The position numbers and the translations under genes are program-made. Shown piece after piece: positions 34,127-40,054 of a DNA stretch of 40,054 nucleotides. This DNA is from Pirellulales bacterium (lineage in GTDB: Bacteria; Planctomycetota; Planctomycetia; Pirellulales; UBA1268): positions 1-40,054 of the forward strand of contig JAQWMC010000024.1 of assembly GCA_029246985.1 (NCBI GenBank), written 5' to 3'. The first letter of the stretch is position 1. Each line of letters opens with the position of its first letter. A model generated the notes under the pieces. The model was not told where the DNA came from and did no database searches. It saw nothing but the letters and a program-made list of their open reading frames with translations.

Positions 34127-35068
34127 TTGGATTTCAGACGTTTTTTGCGTTGCGTTGTCCTGCTGATAGTCTGGGTAGCATCTCTGTTCTTTGGCGGGAG
34201 TAGTCGATCTCAAGAGAAAGCCGTAAGCAGCGTCTATCAGCAGTCAGTCGGTTCAGGTGTTCGACAGACTGCCGAATTGGTGTCTTCTGAGAAGCAGGCT
34301 GAACGACTGGTTGCTTCAATGCTGTCGCGTCTTGGGCGTGTGGAGTCCATTTCGGCGCGTATCAGGCAGCGCACCCGGGCTGAAGGAATGGTGCTTGTTG
34401 GAACAGGGCGGTATCTACAACAGGGCAGTGGGGTGGATCAGCAATTTCGTTTTGAGGTAGTGAATAAAGCGGATACCGAAACATTTGAGTTGCTTGAAGT
34501 TTCCGATGGGATCTCTTTTTGGAAATTCCAGAAGGGAAGCAGTACGCCAGTACGGTTAGCCCGAGTGGACATTTCTCAAATTCGGGCAAAACTCAAAGAT
34601 TTCGGTATCGAGGAAGATCAAGCCGTTGCTCCTCATCTTGGTGGATTGCAAAGGTCACTTGCACTCATACGGCGTTTTTTTCAATTTGAATCAGCCGAGA
34701 GGGAATCGCTTGAGGGGCTTCCGGTCTGGCGAGTGGTCGGTCGATGGAACTCAAGTCGGCTGATAGAAATTTTCCCGCACCTTAAGGCGTTACCGGATTC
34801 TTCAGAGGGCCTTACCGAGGAGGTTCCTGCAGGCACGCCTCGTTCTGTAGAGCTAATCATTGGGAGTGAACAACTATTTCCCTTTCGAATAACGTGGAAT
34901 GCTGAGAGTGATGATGGCAAAGTTGAACCACTATCAATTCTTGAACTCTACGAAGTGAGGCTGGGGGAACCGATAGATTCAGCTGCATTTGTGTATAAGC
35001 CGTCGGCAGAAGGTCTTCTTGATGTGACAGAGCAGTTCGTTCAAGGAATCCAGCCACTGAGGCAATAG
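34127..35068 (+). CDS. LolA-like exported protein
   Basis: About 313 residues. A signal sequence (FRRFLRCVVLLIVWVASLFFGG) is followed by beta-rich sequence: MLSRLGRVESISARIRQRTRAEGMVLVGTGRYLQQG, RFEVVNKADTETFELLEVSDGISFWKF. This resembles the LolA/outer-membrane lipoprotein carrier fold, but no carrier activity can be claimed. The start is uncertain: TTG at 34127 gives the shortest sensible signal peptide and has AGGA eight bases upstream; GTG at 34013 is the longer in-frame option. It may bind a lipid or a lipid-linked molecule (inference from the fold). Confidence 0.65.
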   Translation: MDFRRFLRCVVLLIVWVASLFFGGSSRSQEKAVSSVYQQSVGSGVRQTAELVSSEKQAERLVASMLSRLGRVESISARIRQRTRAEGMVLVGTGRYLQQGSGVDQQFRFEVVNKADTETFELLEVSDGISFWKFQKGSSTPVRLARVDISQIRAKLKDFGIEEDQAVAPHLGGLQRSLALIRRFFQFESAERESLEGLPVWRVVGRWNSSRLIEIFPHLKALPDSSEGLTEEVPAGTPRSVELIIGSEQLFPFRITWNAESDDGKVEPLSILELYEVRLGEPIDSAAFVYKPSAEGLLDVTEQFVQGIQPLRQ

Positions 35069-35202
35069 AGTGACCGAAATCTGGTGCAGTTTATTCCGGC
35101 ACGAGATACGTTTCGCTGTTTCGTCGTAGGGAAGCGGGCTATCCTGTAGTAGAGAACGATCTACAGAGCATCAGAGCGGCATCACGTGTTCAGGGAGTAA
35201 TA

Positions 35203-35784
35203 ATGGAAAAAATATTCACATCGGTTGCGGTTTTTGCCGTGGCGTTAATGGCTGCAACCGCTGGGCTCGGTCTCTGGCTTGGTGATCTTCATGGCCAGAC
35301 GGATCAGGCGATTCTTCGTTGGGGAACAGTCCATCGGCTCTCTGGTATCTTAGCGGCGTTGGTAGTTGTTCTCGTAAACAGTATGTCGGTGACGTACTTT
35401 ATTGGTACCGCGCGGTGGTGCCGAGAAGTTGTGGAGACATACCGCCTGTCAGACAATTTTATTTTGAGAAGTAAGGCGATAAAAAGACGGTCGTTCCCGT
35501 ATGCTTTATTTGGCATGCTGAGTGTTGTTGGGATTGTTGCCTTGGGAGGTGCTGCAGACCCGGCAGCGGGGCGAAGAGGGAGTGAAGCCTGGGTCACTCC
35601 GCATCTTCTTGGCGGAATAGGACTCACTGGTGTTATTGCTGCGTGCTTTCAGTGCCAGCGGGCAAAAATTTCCGAGCAGCAATCCTTGATCGAAGATGTT
35701 CTTGTTGAAGTACGAGCGATGCGTGAAGCTCGTGGCTTAGATGTTGAACCGAGCAAGGTGACGGTGGGCTCAGTAGACGCTTGA
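35203..35784 (+). CDS. Four-helix membrane protein with two helix-end histidines
   Basis: A 193-residue protein of no recognised family. It has four hydrophobic helices at about 5-27, 44-68, 101-117 and 133-149, with H44 at the start of the second and H134 at the start of the fourth, a placement that would suit a haem or metal site (inference). A cytoplasmic-type loop between helices two and three is basic, and the C-terminal 40 residues are polar and helical (EQQSLIEDVLVEVRAM). ATG at 35203 follows AGGGAGTAATA, a good ribosome site. It converges with the ZIP gene at a 20-base gap. Confidence 0.65.
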   Translation: MEKIFTSVAVFAVALMAATAGLGLWLGDLHGQTDQAILRWGTVHRLSGILAALVVVLVNSMSVTYFIGTARWCREVVETYRLSDNFILRSKAIKRRSFPYALFGMLSVVGIVALGGAADPAAGRRGSEAWVTPHLLGGIGLTGVIAACFQCQRAKISEQQSLIEDVLVEVRAMREARGLDVEPSKVTVGSVDA

Positions 35785-35804
35785 GTTGTCGTTTATTCAC
35801 GTTA

Positions 35805-36749
35805 CTACGGATAGCTCTCAGCGCTTCTAGTCACAATTTGACTGTGCGGATGACTCGTTTGTTCAAGTGCAGTTATTGCCCATGCCAACGCAATTCCGGC
35901 TGCGAGAGCGACTGTCAAGAGGATGCGGTCGTGACTATGGAACTGGACTTCAGGTAGTAGGTCCGCTGCAGCTATACAGAGAAAAGCTCCAGCAGCCAGA
36001 GCAAGCGATGCGCCTGTAAGTGATGATTGAGAATCGCCGAGAAAATTGATTCCCAAAATAAAGAAGAATGCGCCTGCAGGTACCGCGAGAGCGTAAAGAA
36101 GGTTGAGGGTAAGTCGAGTATTTCGTGGAATCCCTGAACCGAGCATAAGGGTGGAAATGATACCAGCATCGAAAGGCTTGTGGAGAGCAATCGCCAAGAA
36201 CGTTGCAAGGCCGGCAAGCCACGTGACGCCGTGCCCAATGTCCGAATGCACGGCTGCAGCAAGTGCCGCGCCATCGGCAAGGCTGTGCAGCCCAAGCCCA
36301 ATAAAGGCTCCGCTCCATCCCAATTGACTTGGGCTGTGCGCATGGTGGGCAGGGTCCGGAGCGTGACCATGTAATCGATCATGTTCAGTTGCACCATGAA
36401 GGCATGTTGTGGTGCTTTCGCAACCATCGGCGGTATGGTGTGAATGACCATGGAATGCTCGTTCAAGCAGAAACATCACAAAAAAGCCAAGCAGGACCCA
36501 GTTCATTGTTTTGTCAATGCGATTGTCGAGTTCGAGAAACGCATGCGGAATCATGTGGAGCATTCCAACGCCGAGTAAAACACCGCCAGTAAAGGACAGT
36601 AAGACCTGCAATCTGCGGTGGCCGAGCGTCAGGAAGCTAACGGAAACGCCGCCCGCGAATGCCGCAAGCGCGATAAGAAATAGGTAGCCGGCAAGTAGTG
36701 GCTGAGTGCCTAAGTAAGCAGTGCCTGTTGCTTCCAGCGGAGGAGCCAT
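35805..36749 (-). CDS. ZIP-family metal transporter
   Basis: A 314-residue membrane protein of the ZIP (zinc/iron permease) family, which moves divalent metals into the cytoplasm. The signature regions are HSLADG in helix four (H155, D159) and HKPFD in helix five (H190, D194), in the places of the canonical HNxxDG and HExPHE; the second differs from the usual sequence. A long His-rich loop (about 99-140, HGHSHHTADGC... HHAHSP) lies between helices three and four. It may bind the metal before transport. The substrate cannot be told from the sequence. Confidence 0.85.
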   Translation of the reverse strand: MAPPLEATGTAYLGTQPLLAGYLFLIALAAFAGGVSVSFLTLGHRRLQVLLSFTGGVLLGVGMLHMIPHAFLELDNRIDKTMNWVLLGFFVMFLLERAFHGHSHHTADGCESTTTCLHGATEHDRLHGHAPDPAHHAHSPSQLGWSGAFIGLGLHSLADGAALAAAVHSDIGHGVTWLAGLATFLAIALHKPFDAGIISTLMLGSGIPRNTRLTLNLLYALAVPAGAFFFILGINFLGDSQSSLTGASLALAAGAFLCIAAADLLPEVQFHSHDRILLTVALAAGIALAWAITALEQTSHPHSQIVTRSAESYP

Positions 36750-36896
36750 GGGACGTAGTTCTTTCTGGGAAACCCGAATTTTCTAGCAGCACAGAGGCGT
36801 ACGCCACCTTCATGATCCCTCACGGCAAGGAGTCAAGCAAGAGGATGACTGAGTATTTCCTGATGAAGAAGTCTAGCAATCAACATCTGGAGCCAC

Positions 36897-37619
36897 TCAA
36901 CGCCTGTAAAGTGGTTGCGTTGTGGGGTAGGTAGGGTATTGACGGGCGGCCTGCTCCATCTGCTGGCGAACTACCGACAGATTCTCATTAACAGCCGCGT
37001 CACTCACAGCCAAGGCTCCGAGAATTATGAGAAGGAGGTATGTCACGATATTGGCCCACGCCTCATTGCCAAGAAATTTTACTGCTGTTCCAAATGACTT
37101 TTTTATCTTGGGGCCGAACATGCCAAGTTTCACAGACCATATTTCATCAAGGATCAAATGGGTCAGGAATCCGAGAACAACAGCACTGGCAACAAAATAT
37201 CGGCGTATTGGTTCTTCAGATGCAAAAATGAGAAATGCGGTGAGGCCTGCTATAGCTGCTGCCGGTACGCTGTGGAACATTCCTCGATGGACAGCAAATT
37301 GCTTCAGGAGATATGTGACTCCAAATCGAATCGCCAGATAAATTCCAGCACATACAAGAATGAGTGCCTCCGAAGGCATGCTGATTTGTTGGATTCGAGG
37401 TAACAGCATCACGGGCACAACAGCAGCGGCAAACGCAACGCTTTCTCTAAGAGGAATTCCTGGTCCGCTGTCCAGATCAGGGAGCATGCCTGCAACAGAG
37501 CATAAGCCAGCCCCAAGAAGGCATGTCAGTGGAGGAATCTCACCGACATACCAAGCGGCTGTCCCGTAGCTGATGCCAACGATCGTCGAACCGGTGATGT
37601 GCTCACGGAATCCCGGCAC
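36897..37619 (-). CDS. YdjM/DUF457-type membrane protein
   Basis: A 240-residue membrane protein of the family called metal-dependent hydrolase or YdjM-like. It shows the conserved histidines and acids: H7, D48 and D50 in LPDLDS, H111-R-G-M-F-H116 and H154-x3-D158 in THLILDE. This metal-ligand pattern lies between helices, but the reaction is not established for the family. GTG at 37619 is preceded by GGAGGG nine bases away. A weak intergenic hairpin lies just upstream. Confidence 0.78.
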   Translation of the reverse strand: MPGFREHITGSTIVGISYGTAAWYVGEIPPLTCLLGAGLCSVAGMLPDLDSGPGIPLRESVAFAAAVVPVMLLPRIQQISMPSEALILVCAGIYLAIRFGVTYLLKQFAVHRGMFHSVPAAAIAGLTAFLIFASEEPIRRYFVASAVVLGFLTHLILDEIWSVKLGMFGPKIKKSFGTAVKFLGNEAWANIVTYLLLIILGALAVSDAAVNENLSVVRQQMEQAARQYPTYPTTQPLYRR

Positions 37620-37656
37620 TCTACGAATCCCTCCTCGAGAGGCGTTCCTCTGTTAA

Positions 37657-37681
37657 AAGTTGCTGCAATCTGCAGCAACTT
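37657..37681. repeat. Eleven-base perfect inverted repeat
   Basis: AAGTTGCTGCA and TGCAGCAACTT are perfect reverse complements around a three-base centre (ATC). On the minus strand the stem ends in TTTT, so it could end a transcript coming from the right; on the plus strand it follows AAAA. It could also be an operator. Confidence 0.6.
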
Positions 37682-37940
37682 CGGCCGTTGCTGGCAATTG
37701 TTCCCTCAATCACCAAGCGCACAGGGCGCCACAAAACAACGTCTTTATATGAACTTCGGCTTATTTGGTCGTTCATACAGAGGGCCTTTTCTTTTGCACC
37801 CCCTGCACTACCGACGTGATTTATTTTGCCTAACCAGCAAGGCAGGAGTTTTGAGAATAAAGCGAGCATCACAACAAGAAACAAGGAGATACTGGGAGGC
37901 CTGGGGGCTATGAAGGGCTTAGGGTGAGTGCCGCTATGAT

Positions 37941-37966
37941 CAGTTTCTCCTCGAAACTGGACTTTT
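37941..37966 (+). terminator. Terminator-like hairpin
   Basis: CAGTTTC and GAAACTG form a seven-pair stem around TCCTC, then GACTTTTT follows. This is the shape of a short factor-independent terminator on the + strand, yet no recognisable + strand gene lies immediately before it, which is the main hint at an untranslated transcript in this gap. Confidence 0.5.
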
Positions 37967-38051
37967 TGGGCAGTGCCGGAGACCCTACAGTCTCAATCGA
38001 TTCAATTTCGCGCGGCGTGTCGGCAAAGAGTGTCGGTTAAGGAGAGAACGA

Positions 38052-38930
38052 GTGGCGATAGATAGCTATGACATGGTGATGCTTGGGCTTCTGGCTACTG
38101 CTGGGGTCCTCGGCTATTTCAAGGGAATTGTCTGGCAGATCGCATGGATCGCTGGAATCTGCCTAAGTTCATACGTTTCACTCCGTTTTAGTGGAGAACT
38201 TGCTCCATTTATTGGTCAGCAGCCGCCTTGGAACAGGCTTCTGGCAATGCTTGCTCTCTATGTGGGCACATCGCTGGTTGTTTGGATCACATTTCGGTTC
38301 GTGTCTACATTGATCGACGCAGTTCATCTTTCAGCCTTTGATCACCAGTTGGGTTTACTATTCGGTCTTGCGAAAGGTGCTCTCATTTGTGTGGTTGTAA
38401 CGTTTTTTGCAGTTACCATGATGCCAGCGTACCGCGGAGAAATAACGGGCAGTCAGAGTGGTCAGATTGTCGCAAAGCTCATTGGTGAGGCAGATCAATT
38501 CCTGCCGGCAGATATCCACGAGACCGTCGATCCGTTCCTGCAGGAGTTTCGTCAGCAATTCGATGGTGATGGTGGGCTTTCTTCGGAAGGTGGTGTTGCA
38601 GCTGAATCTGGTCAAAACGGAGGCACTTCCTGGCAGAGTGTGCTGGAGGGCGTGACCTCAGTTGCCGCTTGGGCCGGCGTTGAAACAGATGATTCGTCTG
38701 GAGAGAAGGGGGCTGCAATGCCATCCTCAGTGGAGGCAGCTGCGGCGTGGATGAGTTCACCAAGCTCGCCCGAAACGGGCGTCCAGGCTGCAGGTCGGTA
38801 TCTCGATCAGAAATCTGCATTTGGTGGCAGCAATGTATCAGTACCGGCTGATATTCTGAATCAGCAGCCAGGGAATGTGCCACAGCGGTTCCCTGTTGGG
38901 ACGCAGACTCCGCTTCCTGTTCGTCCCTAG
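38052..38930 (+). CDS. CvpA-family membrane protein
   Basis: A 292-residue protein with the CvpA (colicin V production) pattern: four N-terminal hydrophobic helices at about 7-24, 29-46, 66-85 and 105-126, the conserved GYFKGIVWQIAWIAGI start, and FGLAKGALICVVVTFFAV. A polar region follows (130-292), rich in Ser, Gly, Glu and Gln, and longer than in many relatives. The molecular role of CvpA is not well settled; links with colicin production, envelope stress and growth have been reported. GTG at 38052 follows AAGGAGAGAACGA. Confidence 0.82.
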   Translation: MAIDSYDMVMLGLLATAGVLGYFKGIVWQIAWIAGICLSSYVSLRFSGELAPFIGQQPPWNRLLAMLALYVGTSLVVWITFRFVSTLIDAVHLSAFDHQLGLLFGLAKGALICVVVTFFAVTMMPAYRGEITGSQSGQIVAKLIGEADQFLPADIHETVDPFLQEFRQQFDGDGGLSSEGGVAAESGQNGGTSWQSVLEGVTSVAAWAGVETDDSSGEKGAAMPSSVEAAAAWMSSPSSPETGVQAAGRYLDQKSAFGGSNVSVPADILNQQPGNVPQRFPVGTQTPLPVRP

Positions 38931-39108
38931 AGCGGGTGCACGAGGCACCAGGGAAGAGTGGCTTTAAAAAGGTGCATACGTGCTGTTAAATAGGACGTAA
39001 ACCGGACATAACAGACATTATCGGACGTTGGAGAAGGGGTGGAAACAGCCGGTATATGCTCTTCTTTTCATATTGCCCCCTGCTTCGGTCAATGGTCTTC
39101 GTGGCTGT

Positions 39109-40054
39109 TCATTCTTCCAGGAAGGTACCCATGCGGCGAAATTTGTCGTAACGATTCGCGACAAGTTTCTCAATCGGCAGGCTGACCAATTCCTTGAGAG
39201 TTCGTTCAAGGAATGTCTTGAGTCGTGCTGCCATTAAACGCGGATCGCGATGAGCACCACCTCGAGGTTCATCAATGACTTTATCGATCACGCCAAACTC
39301 TTTGAGGTCCCACGCTCGCATCCTCAATGCCCGAGCAGCATCGGCCTTGAATTCAGCGCTTTTCCAGAGAATACCAGCACAGCCCTCGGGTGAGATTACG
39401 CTGTAATACGCATGCTCGAGGATTGCGACACGGTCTCCAACACCAATCCCCAACGCTCCTCCAGACCCCCCTTCACCAATTACAACACAAATAATCGGTA
39501 CCTTTAGTGAAGCCATTAGAAACATGCTTTCGGCAATCACTTGTGCTTGTCCGCGTTCCTCAGCGCCGACTCCAGGATAGGCGCCAGGCGTGTCGATAAG
39601 GCAAATCACTGGCAGACCGTATTTAGCAGCCAATCGCATCTTTCCCATCGCCTTGCGATACCCTTCGGGATGAGCGCAGCCAAAGTGACAGGCCTGTTTC
39701 TCAGCAAGCGTTTTCCCTTTCTGATGACCGACAACAAGGACTTTGTGACGATCAATTTTTGCAAATCCAGTGAGCATGGCTGGGTCATCACCAAAAGACT
39801 TGTCGCCATGGAGTTCGACAAATTCATCAAAAACAAGCCCCAAGTAGTCGCTAGTTTTTGGTCGGTTTGGATGTCGCGCGACTTCGACAGTCTGCCATGG
39901 GTCAAGATTGCCAAAGATTTGTTTTTGGAGATCTGCACATTCTCGACGAAGTTGTTGAACTTCCTCTTGAGACTGCTGGCCTAGTGGTGCCGTTTCGAGG
40001 TCAGCAATTTTGTCCTCGAGTTCATAAATAGGTTTTTCTAAAGGCAAACGATGG
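39109..40054 (-). CDS. accA: Acetyl-CoA carboxylase carboxyltransferase alpha subunit, 5' end at window edge
   Basis: Carboxyltransferase step of fatty-acid synthesis, making malonyl-CoA with AccD. The protein is colinear with AccA: the N-terminal PLEKPIYELEDKIADLE, the GRPKTSDYL-like region, GDKSFGDDPAMLTGFA, IDTPGAYPGVGAEERGQ, and GEGGSGGALGIGVGDRVAILEHAYYSVISPEGCA. About 312 residues are inside the window, close to the family length of about 320. A TTG at 40047 is in frame, but the frame continues to the edge, so the start probably lies just outside. It converges with cvpA at a gap of 178 bases. Confidence 0.93.
   Translation of the reverse strand, partial: HRLPLEKPIYELEDKIADLETAPLGQQSQEEVQQLRRECADLQKQIFGNLDPWQTVEVARHPNRPKTSDYLGLVFDEFVELHGDKSFGDDPAMLTGFAKIDRHKVLVVGHQKGKTLAEKQACHFGCAHPEGYRKAMGKMRLAAKYGLPVICLIDTPGAYPGVGAEERGQAQVIAESMFLMASLKVPIICVVIGEGGSGGALGIGVGDRVAILEHAYYSVISPEGCAGILWKSAEFKADAARALRMRAWDLKEFGVIDKVIDEPRGGAHRDPRLMAARLKTFLERTLKELVSLPIEKLVANRYDKFRRMGTFLEE

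Larger units (their letters stand above)
37620..38051. other. 432-base gap with two hairpins, no clear gene
   Basis: No convincing coding frame was seen; the frames that are open in the gap have odd composition and no ribosome site. Two structured elements stand out: the long inverted repeat at 37657-37681 and the terminator-like hairpin at 37941-37965. Together they could bound a small RNA of about 260-300 bases on the + strand, but no promoter was read with confidence. Confidence 0.5.

Noticed and set aside
35144-35166. CTGTAG...CTACAG inverted repeat before the four-helix membrane protein
   Set aside because: Six-base arms with an 11-base spacer are expected by chance at this scale, and no other evidence supports a regulator site.
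37621-37884. Open frame of 87 codons on the - strand in the same gap
   Set aside because: The start region (FLVVMLALF) could suggest a signal peptide, but the rest is not protein-like and the inverted repeat falls in its last part.
37599-37913. Open frame of 104 codons on the + strand in the 37.6-37.9 kb gap
   Set aside because: Composition is unlike the real genes, the ribosome site is missing, it overlaps the start of the minus-strand YdjM-like gene, and nothing recognisable is encoded.
37861-38051. tRNA, tmRNA or SRP RNA in the gap before cvpA
   Set aside because: I looked for the tRNA T-loop consensus, the tmRNA start and the SRP tetraloop core and saw none.
38935-38949. GGTGC-ACGAG-GCACC hairpin after cvpA
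   Set aside because: Five-pair stem and no T tract; too weak to call a terminator.

Overview
The window looks like a chromosomal segment of a planctomycete, probably of the Pirellulales type. This is inferred from gene content and protein style, not from any marker gene. Pointers are the large multidomain c-type cytochromes with His-rich linkers, plastocyanin-like cupredoxins beside the oxidase genes, many exported proteins of unrecognised family, a DUF11-type exported protein, and housekeeping genes (clpX, accA, purB, mdh, holA) mixed with these. Both ends are cut: the first gene is open at base 1, and accA runs into the right edge. No rRNA, tRNA, CRISPR array or insertion sequence was seen.

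Bases 1-14406 (+ strand) form a respiratory block. It begins with the 3' part of a large multi-haem cytochrome c. Next come two cupredoxins of one family (one secreted, one lipoprotein), a dihaem lipoprotein cytochrome c, and then coxB, coxA, ctaA, ctaB, coxC, a subunit IV gene, sco and a DUF420 membrane protein. The tail holds a small CxxC membrane protein and a secreted protein with a C-terminal anchor. Together they encode a terminal oxidase, its haem A supply (CtaB then CtaA), its copper supply (Sco, perhaps the CxxC protein), and a chain of periplasmic electron carriers. CoxA carries YSHPAV in place of GHPEV, which marks an A2-type haem-copper oxidase.

Bases 14653-21971 (+) hold malate dehydrogenase, an alpha/beta-hydrolase-fold protein without its nucleophile, a stand-alone GHKL ATPase-like protein, and then a tightly packed fliF-fliO-fliP-fliQ-fliR-flhB cluster for the flagellar basal body and export gate. 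FlhB stops before its autocleaving NPTH domain, and its gene carries a nine-G run. This is the most unusual part of the window.

Bases 21978-26390 (-) hold purB, holA and a secreted protein with four beta-sandwich-like modules. Bases 26683-28273 (+) hold a small SHOCT-like membrane protein and clpX. Bases 28282-33877 (-) hold an aminotransferase, a TlpA-like thioredoxin, and three exported proteins (a DUF11-like protein and two related to each other). Bases 34127-35784 (+) hold a LolA-like exported protein and a four-helix membrane protein. Bases 35805-37619 (-) hold a ZIP transporter and a YdjM-like membrane protein. A 432-base gap with two strong hairpins follows, then cvpA (+) and accA (-).
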